From Cupriavidus necator N-1 (GTDB lineage: Bacteria > Pseudomonadota > Gammaproteobacteria > Burkholderiales > Burkholderiaceae): a stretch of DNA of 64,000 nucleotides. The notes under the pieces were generated by a model. That model was not told where the DNA came from and made no database searches. It saw only the letters and a program-made list of their open reading frames with translations. Below, one piece after another: positions 1 to 9,670 of the stretch (its first letter is position 1; each line of letters opens with the position of its first letter). The DNA lies in contig NC_015727.1 in the NCBI RefSeq assembly GCF_000219215.1, forward strand, positions 558,001 through 622,000, given 5' to 3'. The translations under genes were made by a program, and so were the position numbers.

Positions 1-356
1 TGACGAACGACATGCGTATCGCCCAGGAAGAAGTCTTTGGGCCGGTGCTTGCCGTCATCCCGTTCGACACGGAAGACGACGCCCTTCGCATCGCCAACGA
101 CACCATGTTTGGTCTCGCAGCCGGGGTATGGACTTCCGACCTGCATCGCGCGTTCTACATGTCCGACCGCCTGAAGGCAGGGACTGTGTGGGTGAACAAT
201 TACCGCGCGACCAGCTTCACCACACCGTTCGGCGGCTACAAGCGCAGCGGGATCGGCCGCGAGGGCGGCGTGGACGCCATCAAGGAATATCTCCAGACCA
301 AGAGTGTCTGGATCACAACCAAGCCGGCCAAGGCAAACGCCTTCGTTCTGGGCTAG
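1..356 (+). CDS. Aldehyde dehydrogenase, C-terminal part (cut by window edge)
   Basis: This is the last ~118 codons of an NAD(P)+-dependent aldehyde dehydrogenase; the reading frame is open from base 3, so the gene starts before the window. The visible part has the family's C-terminal landmarks: EEVFGPV (the Glu that contacts the nicotinamide ribose), the GTVWVNN strand and the PFGGYKRSGIGREGG loop near the C-terminus. The catalytic Cys lies upstream and cannot be seen. The gene ends 35 bases before a flavoprotein gene on the same strand, so the two are probably co-transcribed. The substrate cannot be inferred from this fragment. Confidence 0.93.
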   Translation, partial: TNDMRIAQEEVFGPVLAVIPFDTEDDALRIANDTMFGLAAGVWTSDLHRAFYMSDRLKAGTVWVNNYRATSFTTPFGGYKRSGIGREGGVDAIKEYLQTKSVWITTKPAKANAFVLG

Positions 357-391
357 TGGCGCACCAACCAATACAATCAGGAGGAGCTACT

Positions 392-1855
392 GTGAACGAT
401 AAATTTGACGCGGACGTCGTCATCGTGGGATGTGGTGTTGCCGGGCTTTCCGCAGCCGTTACCGCGCTGGAAGCGGGCCTCAAGGTCATCAACCTGGAGC
501 GCTCGGATGAGAGCCACTTTGGCGGAAATTCGCGGTGGACCGAAGCGTACATGCGCATGAAGAACGACTCGGAAATCTCCGCCGATTTCGAGGAGCACTT
601 TGCGAACAATGCCGGATGGAACATCGACCCCAATGTGCTCGATGCTCTCACCGACTCCTACGCCGACTGGCCGTCCTTCGTGAAGTCGCACAGCCTGCCG
701 GATCCCGAAGTCATCTCCGCTTTCGCCAACTCGGTTCCACCCACGATCTCCTGGCTCAAGGGACTGGGCCTGAAGTTCGAACCTCAACCGATCTACCTGC
801 TGACACAGAACACTACTCGCATCGCAGCCAAGGGCGGCGGCCTCGCCATCATCGAGGCATTGCGTGCCAAGGCGTTGGCACTTGGCGGTGAAATTCGATA
901 CCGCACCACTGCGACCGACCTCGTTCGCAACGACAACGGCGCGGCCTGCGGCGTCGTCATCACGAACCCCGACGGCGTCCGGTCGCAGTTGCTTGCAAAA
1001 CACGTGGTCCTAGCGAGCGGCGGGTTCCAGGGTAATCCGGAGATGATGACGAAGTACGTCGGTCCGCGCGCAAAGCACATTCGGCCAGTTGCCATCGGCG
1101 GCTATTACAACCGTGGCGAGGGCATCCAGATGGCGCTCAACGCCGGCGCCGCTCCTGCCGGGGAATTCGGTTCCTATCACGCGGAGCCCGTTGATCCCCG
1201 CTCGCGGCAGGCAGAGGCCGTCGTGTTTATCTACCCATACGGCATGCTGGTCAACAAGCTCGCCAAGCGCTTTGTCAACGAGGCGCCGGGAACCGTCGAC
1301 GCGCACTACGACAACATCGCGCGCACCATCGCGGATCAGCCGGACGGCATCTCGTACGTCATCTTCGACTCCAAGGTCGAAGACATTCCGCGCTGGAAGA
1401 CCAGCATCCGCAGCGATCAGCCCCCCGTCTCCGCGCAGACGCTCGATGCTCTCGCCGCGAAACTTGGCCTTCCCGAAGATGCACTCGCGCAAACCGTCGC
1501 CACCTTCAACGCAGCATGCCCGCAGCGCTCGGATGCCTTCGAGCCATTCACCGTGGACCACCGCGGCACCGAAGGCCTCGAGATCAACAAGAGTCACTGG
1601 TGCCGTCCGATCGACCAAGCGCCTTATTACGCCTATCCGATCATCTCCACGAACTGCTTCACGTTTGGCGGCCTGAAGGTCAATGTGAGCGCGCAGGTTC
1701 TGGATCAGGACGGCCGCGTCATGGCAGGCCTTTACGCGGCTGGGGAAACCATGGGCATCTATCACCAAGTCTATACGGGCTCGACGTCCGTGCTCCGGGG
1801 CCTCGTCTTCGGTCGCCGAGCTGCCCAGCACATTGCGCTCAGCAATGACCGCTGA
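392..1855 (+). CDS. FAD-dependent dehydrogenase of the fumarate reductase / TcuA-like family
   Basis: A soluble flavoprotein of 487 residues. The N-terminus carries the dinucleotide-binding motif VGCGVAGLSAA and an FGGNSRW segment typical of succinate/fumarate/tricarballylate/ketosteroid dehydrogenase flavoproteins. The C-terminus has LYAAGETMG, the second FAD contact. I chose the GTG start at 392 because a strong AGGAGG sits 7 bases upstream; the frame stays open further 5' but that part overlaps the aldehyde dehydrogenase. The family removes hydrogen next to a carboxylate or keto group. Its place beside an ABC transporter, an aconitase and a citryl-CoA lyase suggests a carboxylic acid substrate such as tricarballylate, but a 3-ketosteroid-like substrate cannot be excluded. 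Confidence 0.85.
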   Translation: MNDKFDADVVIVGCGVAGLSAAVTALEAGLKVINLERSDESHFGGNSRWTEAYMRMKNDSEISADFEEHFANNAGWNIDPNVLDALTDSYADWPSFVKSHSLPDPEVISAFANSVPPTISWLKGLGLKFEPQPIYLLTQNTTRIAAKGGGLAIIEALRAKALALGGEIRYRTTATDLVRNDNGAACGVVITNPDGVRSQLLAKHVVLASGGFQGNPEMMTKYVGPRAKHIRPVAIGGYYNRGEGIQMALNAGAAPAGEFGSYHAEPVDPRSRQAEAVVFIYPYGMLVNKLAKRFVNEAPGTVDAHYDNIARTIADQPDGISYVIFDSKVEDIPRWKTSIRSDQPPVSAQTLDALAAKLGLPEDALAQTVATFNAACPQRSDAFEPFTVDHRGTEGLEINKSHWCRPIDQAPYYAYPIISTNCFTFGGLKVNVSAQVLDQDGRVMAGLYAAGETMGIYHQVYTGSTSVLRGLVFGRRAAQHIALSNDR

Positions 1856-1903
1856 AGCAACCGATCAAGCATACCGACATATAAGAACTCCAGGAGACTC
1901 ACC

Positions 1904-3100
1904 ATGGACAGACGCACGTTTCTGTCGCTAGCAGGCGCTACCGCGGGATCGATTGCACTCCCGCGCCTTGCCGTCGCCCAGCCGAAGCCGCTGGTGTACT
2001 ACAGCATCAATGCCTTTTCTGGCAACTTCGCAGCAAGCGGCAAGTACAGCGACCTTGGCGTACGCGCAGCCATCGCCGCCTACGGGAGCCGGCTTGGCCG
2101 CGCTATTGAATACAAGCGCATCGATACCGAAGGGAACCCAGCCATTGCCGTGCGCAAGGTCCAGCAGGCCATCAGCCAGGACGGCGCGCGCCATTTCGGC
2201 GGGGCCGCCCTTTCGTCGGAGGCGCTGGCCGTCATGAAGGAGGTGAATAAAGCGAACGGCGTCTACATCACCTACGTAGGAGCGGATGAGGTCACGGGCA
2301 AGGACTGCAACCGTTCCACGTTTCGGTGGTCTACACCAACCTTTGGCGCGGTCAACACGGTCCTGCGGCCCTTGTTCCAACAGAATCCGAAATGGAAGAA
2401 GGCGTACACGATCACCGGCCAGTATGTGTTCGGAGAGGCGCTGCTGCGCAACTCGAAGGCAGTGATGCAGGACGCGAAAGTAGAACTTGTCGGAAACAGC
2501 TACCACTCGCTTGCCGAAAAGGAATTCTCGGGCTATCTCGGCAACGCGATGGGCTCCGGAGCCGATGTTCTCGTAATCCTGAACTTCGGCGCAAACACGC
2601 TCGACCTGCTCCGGCAGGCCGCCAGCTTCGGAATCAAGAAGCGCATGGCCGTGGCAGTTGTCTGGTTCTCCGGCCTGGACACTTTCCAGGCGCTCGGCGC
2701 CGATGTCACCGAGGACATATATTTCGGCCTGCAGTACTGGCACGGACTCGATACGCCAGGTAATAAGACGTTCCTCGACGTGTATCGGCGCGAGTTCAAG
2801 GAGAACCCTCGGTTCTATTCGGCTGCCGACTACCAGATCGCCACGCTGATGTTCGATGCCATCAGGAAAGGGGGCAGCGAAGACCCCGCGGCCATCATCA
2901 AGGCGCTGGAGGGCTACACCTATGCCGGCCTGACCGGCGAGGAGCAGGTGCGTCCTTTCGACCACCAAGTCATCAAGAACTACTTCCTTGCCCGAGGGAA
3001 GAAGAAGTCCGCCATGAAGGATGCGGACGACTTCGTGGATATTCTGTCGTCGTCGAAGACTGCCAGCCCCAAATCCGCGTCGGATTGCAAGATGGCCTGA
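1904..3100 (+). CDS. ABC transporter substrate-binding protein (branched-chain amino acid type)
   Basis: A periplasmic binding protein of 398 residues (Peripla_BP_6 / LivJ-like fold). The N-terminus MDRRTFLSLAGATAG has a twin-arginine-like RR motif followed by a hydrophobic stretch and ends around LAVAQ, so it is exported. It is the first of five consecutive transporter genes and follows the flavoprotein by 48 bases, with a GGAG ribosome site upstream. In this family such proteins bind amino acids, amides, urea or aromatic and carboxylic acids. The ligand here is unknown; the neighbouring enzymes suggest a carboxylate. Confidence 0.9.
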   Translation: MDRRTFLSLAGATAGSIALPRLAVAQPKPLVYYSINAFSGNFAASGKYSDLGVRAAIAAYGSRLGRAIEYKRIDTEGNPAIAVRKVQQAISQDGARHFGGAALSSEALAVMKEVNKANGVYITYVGADEVTGKDCNRSTFRWSTPTFGAVNTVLRPLFQQNPKWKKAYTITGQYVFGEALLRNSKAVMQDAKVELVGNSYHSLAEKEFSGYLGNAMGSGADVLVILNFGANTLDLLRQAASFGIKKRMAVAVVWFSGLDTFQALGADVTEDIYFGLQYWHGLDTPGNKTFLDVYRREFKENPRFYSAADYQIATLMFDAIRKGGSEDPAAIIKALEGYTYAGLTGEEQVRPFDHQVIKNYFLARGKKKSAMKDADDFVDILSSSKTASPKSASDCKMA

Positions 3101-3122
3101 GGCCACAGCCGGAGTCGTCGAC

Positions 3123-3980
3123 ATGAACATCTATGTCTTCCAAGCCCTGAACGGGCTCGGCCTGGGAATGATCTATTTCCTGCTCTCGGTCGGGCTGAGC
3201 ATCATTTTCGGTCTCCTTGGCTTCGTCAACTTTGCACACGGCGCCTTGTTTCTGGTTGGCGCCTACGCCGCCTTCTTTACTAGCCAGGCAACCGGGAGTT
3301 TTGCACTGGGCCTCATCGCCTCGTTCGTTTGCGTCGCGAGTGTCGGCTTGGTCGCCGAGCGCTGGTTGCTCAGGCGAACGTACAAAATGTCCCACGAGGC
3401 GCAGATCCTCGTGACCGTCGGCCTCACGTTCGTGCTCACCGAAACCGTAGTCTATTTCTTTGGGCCTGAGTCCCAGCGCGTGGCTCCACCAGAGGCACTG
3501 AGCAGCGTCCTGATGATCGGACCGTACCCCATCCCCAGCTATCGGGTCTTCATCGTCATCGTTTGCGCGGTAATCGGAGCGGCGCTCTGGTGGCTGTTCG
3601 AGCGAACGCTGTTCGGGGCCAGGGTCCGCGCAGGGAACGAACGTCCGCAGATGCTCAAGCTGCTGGGCACGAAAGTGTCGCGGGTGTATGCGATCGCTTT
3701 CGGACTGGGAACCGGTTTGGCTGGCCTAGCTGGTGGGCTGGCCGTGCCCCTCCGCGGCGCTGATCCGTCCATGGGCGTCGAAGCCATCGTCATTGCCTTC
3801 GTGGTGGTCGTCATTGGCGGCATGGGCAGCTTCAGTGGACCGCTGGTCGGCGGGCTGATCATTGGTGTAACACAAAGCATGATGAGCGCGATCTGGCCGG
3901 AGGGAGCACGCCTTGCCATCTTCCTTCTCATGGTTGTCGTTCTTCTTCTGATGCCAAAAGGACTCTTCGGCCGTGCTTAA
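3123..3980 (+). CDS. Branched-chain amino acid-type ABC transporter permease (LivH family)
   Basis: An inner-membrane permease of 285 residues with about eight hydrophobic segments. It begins MNIYVFQALNGLGLGMIYFL and contains the LivH-family FGLLGFVNFAHGALFLVGAY segment and, near the C-terminus, VVVIGGMGSFSGPLVGG. The ATG at 3123 was chosen because it follows the binding-protein stop by 22 bases and starts directly at the first membrane segment. The frame is open upstream, but that part would overlap the previous gene. The gene overlaps the next permease by 8 bases, so the two subunits are translationally linked. Confidence 0.92.
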   Translation: MNIYVFQALNGLGLGMIYFLLSVGLSIIFGLLGFVNFAHGALFLVGAYAAFFTSQATGSFALGLIASFVCVASVGLVAERWLLRRTYKMSHEAQILVTVGLTFVLTETVVYFFGPESQRVAPPEALSSVLMIGPYPIPSYRVFIVIVCAVIGAALWWLFERTLFGARVRAGNERPQMLKLLGTKVSRVYAIAFGLGTGLAGLAGGLAVPLRGADPSMGVEAIVIAFVVVVIGGMGSFSGPLVGGLIIGVTQSMMSAIWPEGARLAIFLLMVVVLLLMPKGLFGRA

Positions 3981-4959
3981 TACCATTTCAAAGTCAGCCG
4001 GGACGTTCTACCTGACGCTGCTGGCCTTGCCCCTCGCATTGCCATTGATGTCGGGGTCCGCCACCACCGCGGTCGTCGTGATGATCTTCGGGATCGCTGC
4101 TGCGGCCTGCAACCTAATGCTCGGCTATGCCGGCCTGCTCAGCTTCGCACAGGGAACGTTTTTTGGCGTCGGCTCTTATGCGGCTGGCCTACTGCTCAGG
4201 AGCCATCCCGGCTTGGGCCTGGGCGTGCTTGTGCTCTGCGCTGTCGCTGGTGCGGTGGCCGCCCTGATCATCGGCATGCTGAGCATCCGGCGCAAAGGCA
4301 TCTACTTCGTCATGATCACACTGGCGATGGCGCAGATGGCGTTCTTCGCGGCGCTATCGTTTCCGGATGTGACGGGCGGCGAAAATGGTCTTCTTGACAT
4401 TCCTCGCTTGAGTGTAGATCTGGATGGCGTCCTCTCGGAATCGCAAAGCCAGTATCTTGTCGTGTCCGTGATGTTCTTCCTCGCGTTGGCGTTCTTGCGC
4501 CGGGTCGTGCGATCGCCGTTTGGCCGGGTACTTGACGCAGTGCGCGAGAACGAAACGCGCGCCCAGATGGCAGGCTACGACGTTCGGCGGCTCAAGCTCC
4601 TCGCCTTCGTCATATCCGGTTCCGTGACCGCGCTGGCGGGCGCGCTGTATGCAATCCAGTTGCGCTCAGCGCCCCTATCGAACATCGACCTGATGATGTC
4701 GGAAACGATTCTGATCATGGCCATCCTCGGCGGCAAACGATCGCTTCTGGGTGCCGTCTTTGGGGCCTTGCTGATGACCTTGATGGCGGAGCAGCTTTCC
4801 CAATTGTGGCCGCGGTGGCAAATGATTGTCGGCTTCGTGCTCATCGTGACCGTCCTCTTCGCACCGAGCGGCATCGGTGGAGTCTTTTCCCAATGGCGAA
4901 CGTCACGTGAGAAACGGAAGGCCAGCGGAACGCACCTGAGTAGTAAGGAGACTGCGTGA
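3973..4959 (+). CDS. Branched-chain amino acid-type ABC transporter permease (LivM family)
   Basis: The second inner-membrane subunit, 328 residues, highly hydrophobic. It contains the LivM-family CNLMLGYAGLLSFAQGTFFGVGSY segment and a conserved GENGLLDIP loop, and it ends in a charged cytoplasmic tail. It starts with GTG inside the end of the LivH-type gene and ends in a 4-base GTGA overlap with the first ATPase gene. With its partner it forms the membrane channel of the transporter. Confidence 0.92.
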   Translation: MLNTISKSAGTFYLTLLALPLALPLMSGSATTAVVVMIFGIAAAACNLMLGYAGLLSFAQGTFFGVGSYAAGLLLRSHPGLGLGVLVLCAVAGAVAALIIGMLSIRRKGIYFVMITLAMAQMAFFAALSFPDVTGGENGLLDIPRLSVDLDGVLSESQSQYLVVSVMFFLALAFLRRVVRSPFGRVLDAVRENETRAQMAGYDVRRLKLLAFVISGSVTALAGALYAIQLRSAPLSNIDLMMSETILIMAILGGKRSLLGAVFGALLMTLMAEQLSQLWPRWQMIVGFVLIVTVLFAPSGIGGVFSQWRTSREKRKASGTHLSSKETA

Positions 4960-5711
4960 TGACAGCCGCCATCCTGACCACGCGAGGCCTGGGCCTCGAC
5001 TACGGCAGCTTCACCGCCGTGGGCAAGGTCGACCTTGACCTGAAAGCAAATACGCTCCACTCATTGATCGGCCCAAACGGCGCGGGAAAGACATCTTTCT
5101 TCAACATCGTGAGCGGACGATTGCCTGCCACGCGCGGGACAATCGAGTTCGAGGGCAAGAACATTACGCACTCTCCCGCCCATGGGCGGGTGAAGCTTGG
5201 CATGGCGCGTAGCTTCCAAGTGACGAGCCTGTTCCCCGAAAGCACGGTTTTGGACAATCTGCGCCTTGCCGCAATGGGATACGAGGCTGGCCGGTCTCTC
5301 CATTTCTGGAGCACATGGAACAAGGAAGCCAGCAAACACGAGATTGCCGACAAGGTGCTCGTCGAGCTGAATCTCGCTCGCTACGCCACCATGCCGGTGG
5401 GCGCCCTCTCACACGGCACACAGCGGCTGGTGGAGATTGGAATGTGCCTCGTGGCCAAGCCTAAGCTCCTACTTCTTGATGAGCCGATGGCAGGGCTCGG
5501 GCTTGCGGATGTCCCCCGTGTCTCCGAGCTGCTGCTGCAGTTGAAGGCTAGCTACACCATTCTCCTGGTCGAGCACAACATGCACGTCGTCATGGGCATC
5601 AGCGACCGCATTACGGTCATGTTCCAGGGAAACGTCATCGCGGAAGGCTCCCCTGATGAAATCCGACAGGACGCCAACGTGAAGCGTGTTTATCTCGGGA
5701 GTTCGGTATGA
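4956..5711 (+). CDS. ABC transporter ATP-binding protein (LivG family)
   Basis: An ATPase subunit of 251 residues. Walker A GPNGAGKT lies at about residues 39-46 and Walker B LLLLDEPMAGL at about residue 170. The signature region reads LSHGTQRLVEIG rather than a canonical LSGGQ, as is common in LivG-type proteins (LSYGEQR), and the switch His is in LLVEHNM. It starts with GTG overlapping the permease stop; an ATG one codon later is equally possible. It ends in an ATGA overlap with the second ATPase gene. Confidence 0.92.
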   Translation: MMTAAILTTRGLGLDYGSFTAVGKVDLDLKANTLHSLIGPNGAGKTSFFNIVSGRLPATRGTIEFEGKNITHSPAHGRVKLGMARSFQVTSLFPESTVLDNLRLAAMGYEAGRSLHFWSTWNKEASKHEIADKVLVELNLARYATMPVGALSHGTQRLVEIGMCLVAKPKLLLLDEPMAGLGLADVPRVSELLLQLKASYTILLVEHNMHVVMGISDRITVMFQGNVIAEGSPDEIRQDANVKRVYLGSSV

Positions 5712-6427
5712 CTCAGCCACTACTCGCACTCCGCGGCGTTCAAGCCTCATATGGCAAAAGCATCGCGTTGGAGGATGTCTCACTGCATGTCGGTCGCGGA
5801 GAGGTTGTCAGCCTTATGGGCCGAAACGGCATGGGAAAGACCTCCACGCTGAATACCATCGTCGGCGTGCTGCAGAAGACCGCGGGCTCGGTCCATCTCG
5901 ACGGTGTCGACATCAGCGATCTTGAGTCGGATGAAATCTCGCGCCTTGGTGTCTCGCTCGTGCCGGCGGACAGAGGCATCTTCACGTTGCTGTCGGTTGA
6001 GGAGAATCTGAAGATCGCCAGGCGCAAGCACTCCCCATGGACTTTGGAGAGCGCATATGCGAGCTTCCCTCGGCTCAAGGAGCGGCGGAAGAACCTCGGC
6101 GGCGCGCTGTCCGGCGGCGAGCAGCAGATGCTGTCGATCGCGCGAGCGCTGATGCAGGGCCCGAAGGTCTTGCTTCTGGACGAGCCGACCGAGGGGCTGG
6201 CGCCGGTCATCGTGGACGAGCTGGTCGAGTTGATTGCAAGTGTTGGTCGCTCCGGCGTATCAATCGTGCTGGTGGAACAAACCTTCGCCGTTTGCCGGGC
6301 GCTGGCGTCGCGACACTACATCTTGGAGGAGGGCCACGTGGTGTTCGAAGGGCCAACGGCGGCGTTGGACGACGATCCCACCATACTGGAGCGCTTCCTC
6401 GGGCTGGACGTCGGAGTTCACGCGTAA
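5708..6427 (+). CDS. ABC transporter ATP-binding protein (LivF family)
   Basis: The second ATPase, 239 residues, with Walker A GRNGMGKT at about 38-45, a perfect LSGGEQQMLSIARAL signature and Walker B VLLLDEPTEGL. The extended GLAP after Walker B is typical of LivF. It overlaps the preceding gene by four bases (ATGA). It completes a five-gene transporter spanning 1904-6427; no regulator is linked to it in the window. Confidence 0.92.
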   Translation: MTQPLLALRGVQASYGKSIALEDVSLHVGRGEVVSLMGRNGMGKTSTLNTIVGVLQKTAGSVHLDGVDISDLESDEISRLGVSLVPADRGIFTLLSVEENLKIARRKHSPWTLESAYASFPRLKERRKNLGGALSGGEQQMLSIARALMQGPKVLLLDEPTEGLAPVIVDELVELIASVGRSGVSIVLVEQTFAVCRALASRHYILEEGHVVFEGPTAALDDDPTILERFLGLDVGVHA

Positions 6428-6564
6428 CTTTTTCTACCCAGACGTAGGCATACCGGGACGCCAGCGTTTTCATTGGTGTCGGGCCCGCGCTTGCCCGCGA
6501 AATACGCAATCAGCGGGTGCCGGGCCTGCACACGGCCAGACGTACCAACAGAACGAGACAATTC

Positions 6565-9204
6565 ATGCGCTTATCTCGCAACAGCTTCAGATGTCGGACA
6601 GCGCTTCCGGGCATGCCGGGCTACTTCTGCATGTCCATCGTGGAGGCGGAGAAGAACGGCGCGGGCGCGCTTACAAGGCTGCCTTACAGCTTGCGGGTGC
6701 TGGCCGAACATCTGCTTCGCCAGGAAGACGGCTATGTTGTGCGCAAGGAAGATATCGAGGCGCTCGGGGAGTGGACCCTCTCCGGGTCGAGCACCAAGAG
6801 CGTGGGCTTCATGCCCGGCCGTGTCCTGATGCAGGACGCGGCCGGTCTTCCAGTTCTCGCCGACCTGGCTGCGCTCGATGAGGAACTGCGAGCGCAGCGC
6901 GGCACCGGCATCACATTGAAGCTTCCAGCCGATCTGATCGTCGACCACGCCGTGGAGGTGGATGCATCCGGCACGCATTCCGCCCTTTCCACGAACCTTC
7001 AGCTTGAGTTCGAGCGGCACGGCAAACGATATGAATTTCTCAAATGGGCCGCCCAGCGGTTCACCAACCTTCGCATCGCGCCTCCTGGCATCGGCATCTG
7101 TCATCAGCTCAACCTCGAAGTGCTTGCCGACCTCGTCAGCATGAACACGACAGATGACGCCGAACTCTTAGGATTCGATTCGGTACTCGGCACGGACAGC
7201 CACACCACCATGGTCAACGGCCTTTCGATCTTCGGCTGGGGCGTTGGCGGTATCGATGCGACAGCAGCCTTGCTCGGTGAGCCCACCGTCATGCGCATTC
7301 CAGATGTCATTGGGGTGCGTCTGTACGGCAGCCTTAGGCCAGGTGTCCAAGCAAGTGATTTGGCCCTCACGCTAACCTCCACACTGCGGGAACACGATCT
7401 TGTGCAACGGGTGGTGGAATTCTGTGGGCCTGCGCTCGGCACACTGTCTGTGCCCGATCGAGCTACCGTCGCCAACATGGCGCCCGAGTATGGCGCGACC
7501 ATGGCCTACTTCCCGCCTGACGCGCAAACCCTAGCCTACCTTCGCTGGACCGGCAGGCCTCAGGAACACTTGGCGCGAGTGGAAAGCTTCCTTCGAGCTC
7601 AGGGCACGTACCGAGTGGCCTCAGATCCCGAGCCATGCTTCACCGCGGTCATCGACTTCGATCTCAGCTCGGTTGAACCAACGGTCGCTGGCCCTTCTCT
7701 GCCTCAACAGCGCCGCACCCTGACCGAGGTGCCGGCCACGATCGAGCACGCGGGGATGGGGGAAGGGCTCACGCATGGCGCCATTGTGCTTGCGGCCATT
7801 ACCTCGTGCACGAATACGTCCAATCCCGAGGCCCTCGTCACGGCGGGACTCTTGGCAAGGAACGCGGTCGCGCGGGGCATGCATGTGCCCAGATGGGTCA
7901 AGACCTCCTTTGCCCCGGGCTCCCGCGTCGCGTCCGAACTCCTCTGCGCTGCCGGACTGCAGCAACCTCTCGACACGCTGGGTTTTCACGTTGTCGGTCA
8001 CGGCTGTGCCACCTGCATGGGAAACTCTGGGCCTCTGCTTCCCGGCGTGGAAGCCTACGTGAAGAACGAGAAGCTGTCGGTTGCCGCCGTTCTTTCCGGC
8101 AATCGCAACTTCGAGGGAAGAATCCATCCGGCTGTCCGGTCCGCCTATCTGGCATCGCCGGCGCTCGTGGTCGCCTATGCGTTGGCCGGCAATCTCGCCG
8201 TCGATCTGTCATCTGTCCCGCTGGGCTCATCGCCCAATGGCCAGCCCATCCGACTGGCCGATATCTGGCCTGACCCTCAGGAAGTGCGAGCAGCATTGGA
8301 GGGGGTCCGGCTCGAATCGCACTTCGCTGCGAATCGGCGAGCTTGGCAATTGGGAACGGCGGAATGGGACGCGCTCCCCAGCCCGGTTGGGGACAAATAC
8401 CCGTGGGAAGCTCGCGCGGGGTACATCCGCCACCCGCCGTTCCTCGAAACAACTGTCAGACGGCCATTGCTCACATCAGACATCGTGGGAGCCCGGCCGC
8501 TACTCATTCTTGGCGATGCGGTGACCACGGATCATATTTCCCCGGTTTCACGGATCTCAGCCGATTCAGCTGCCGGTAGATGGCTCCAGCAACATGACGT
8601 TCCAGCGACCAAACACGGAACATTCAGCGCCAGGCGGCTAAACCATGAAGTCATGTTGCGAGGGGGCTTTGCCAACCCACGCATCCGTAACCGCCTGCTT
8701 TCCGAGATCGAAGGGGGCTTCACACGAATTCTCCCCTATGGGGACGTCTTGCCGATTCATGAGGCTGCGGCGGTCTACGCCGATCGCGAGGTTCCGACGA
8801 TCGTGATAGCGGGCGAGCGCTACGGAGGCGGATCCGCTCGCGACTGGGCCGCGAAGGTGACGCGCCTGCTTGGCGTTCGTGCGGTGATTGCAAGGAGCTT
8901 CGAGCGCATCCACCGCGCCAACCTTGTAGCGTTCGGAGTACTGCCCCTAGAGACGCAAGAGGACCTAGCTAGCTTGCTTACAGGAGGCGAGACACTGGAT
9001 ATGGTCGGCCTGCCCGAGGCGCTACGCCTGGGAGGAGAACTCGAGCTCACGATTCGTGCCCTAGATGGCACTGATGTGAAGCGCCTCAAGCTTGTTTGCC
9101 GGATCGATACTTCCGTGGAAGCGGAATGGTTGAGATCGGGTGGACTGCTTGGAGGCGTTCTCAACAAACTTCTCATTGAAACTGATACTCGTCGGCCGTC
9201 ATGA
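6565..9204 (+). CDS. acnA: Aconitate hydratase, AcnA family
   Basis: A protein of 879 residues from the ATG at 6565 (a GTG 48 bases upstream is also in frame). It is a monomeric 4Fe-4S aconitase: the three cluster cysteines are in SCTNTSNP (about 415) and GCATCMGNSG (about 481 and 484). The spacing of 66 and 3 residues is the same as in E. coli AcnA. DSHTTMVNGL and the C-terminal GERYGGGSARDWAAK swivelling-domain motif are also present. The enzyme interconverts citrate, cis-aconitate and isocitrate. The usual AcnA N-terminus (FYSLP...) is replaced by YFCMSIVEAEKNG, suggesting a divergent, pathway-specific copy. It lies between a carboxylate-type transporter with a TcuA-like flavoprotein and a CoA-transferase with a citryl-CoA lyase. 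Confidence 0.9.
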   Translation: MRLSRNSFRCRTALPGMPGYFCMSIVEAEKNGAGALTRLPYSLRVLAEHLLRQEDGYVVRKEDIEALGEWTLSGSSTKSVGFMPGRVLMQDAAGLPVLADLAALDEELRAQRGTGITLKLPADLIVDHAVEVDASGTHSALSTNLQLEFERHGKRYEFLKWAAQRFTNLRIAPPGIGICHQLNLEVLADLVSMNTTDDAELLGFDSVLGTDSHTTMVNGLSIFGWGVGGIDATAALLGEPTVMRIPDVIGVRLYGSLRPGVQASDLALTLTSTLREHDLVQRVVEFCGPALGTLSVPDRATVANMAPEYGATMAYFPPDAQTLAYLRWTGRPQEHLARVESFLRAQGTYRVASDPEPCFTAVIDFDLSSVEPTVAGPSLPQQRRTLTEVPATIEHAGMGEGLTHGAIVLAAITSCTNTSNPEALVTAGLLARNAVARGMHVPRWVKTSFAPGSRVASELLCAAGLQQPLDTLGFHVVGHGCATCMGNSGPLLPGVEAYVKNEKLSVAAVLSGNRNFEGRIHPAVRSAYLASPALVVAYALAGNLAVDLSSVPLGSSPNGQPIRLADIWPDPQEVRAALEGVRLESHFAANRRAWQLGTAEWDALPSPVGDKYPWEARAGYIRHPPFLETTVRRPLLTSDIVGARPLLILGDAVTTDHISPVSRISADSAAGRWLQQHDVPATKHGTFSARRLNHEVMLRGGFANPRIRNRLLSEIEGGFTRILPYGDVLPIHEAAAVYADREVPTIVIAGERYGGGSARDWAAKVTRLLGVRAVIARSFERIHRANLVAFGVLPLETQEDLASLLTGGETLDMVGLPEALRLGGELELTIRALDGTDVKRLKLVCRIDTSVEAEWLRSGGLLGGVLNKLLIETDTRRPS

Positions 9205-9596
9205 CATTGAGCAGTGGCAAAACGATGCGGGTCGTTAAGCGGTCTGACACGCCGCTGTCTCGATTGAGCGATCTGATGTGGGAAGTGCGTGCACTTGCTC
9301 GCGAAGCGGACAAGCGCACGCTTGCGCAGTGTGCTGGCCATAGACACGAATATGCTGAACGCCTTGAATTCATGCTCGATGCGTGGATGACCTCATTCAC
9401 TGGGCGTGAGTTGTTGATATGTTTTGGCGCGGCCATTGAGTTAGGCTTGGTCCCAGAGCGGCATATCTCAAGATGCATGATGGCCGCAAGCGGCAACCAA
9501 GCGCGTGACATACGCGCTCTCTTTTGGGCAGGGATGCGAAGAATTCCAACATCTCGGCTCACCTCTATCCGTCGCGGTGAATGCGAGCATGGTTAG
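9201..9596 (+). CDS. Hypothetical protein overlapping the aconitase stop
   Basis: A 131-residue reading frame whose ATG overlaps the aconitase TGA by four bases (ATGA), an arrangement typical of translationally coupled real genes. The product is soluble, rich in Arg, Ala and Leu, with several Cys and no motif I recognise. The segment GRELLICFGAAIELGLVP suggests a helical bundle. It ends about 75 bases before the CoA-transferase gene. I cannot assign a function. The coupling is the main support, and a chance frame in G+C-rich DNA remains possible. Confidence 0.5.
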   Translation: MTLSSGKTMRVVKRSDTPLSRLSDLMWEVRALAREADKRTLAQCAGHRHEYAERLEFMLDAWMTSFTGRELLICFGAAIELGLVPERHISRCMMAASGNQARDIRALFWAGMRRIPTSRLTSIRRGECEHG

Positions 9597-9670
9597 TCGC
9601 CGAGACCGGCCCGCCAAATTTCGCACAAAAGGTACGACTACCCCTAGCTCCACTACATTGGAGACAAGTT

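Noticed and set aside
1010-1831. Long open frame (273 codons) on the minus strand opposite the flavoprotein gene
   Set aside because: It mirrors the G+C-rich codons of the real gene, shows no family motif, and the plus-strand protein is clearly recognisable.
1928-3130. Open frame of 400 codons on the minus strand opposite the ABC binding protein gene
   Set aside because: It is a shadow of the binding protein; no motif, no ribosome site.
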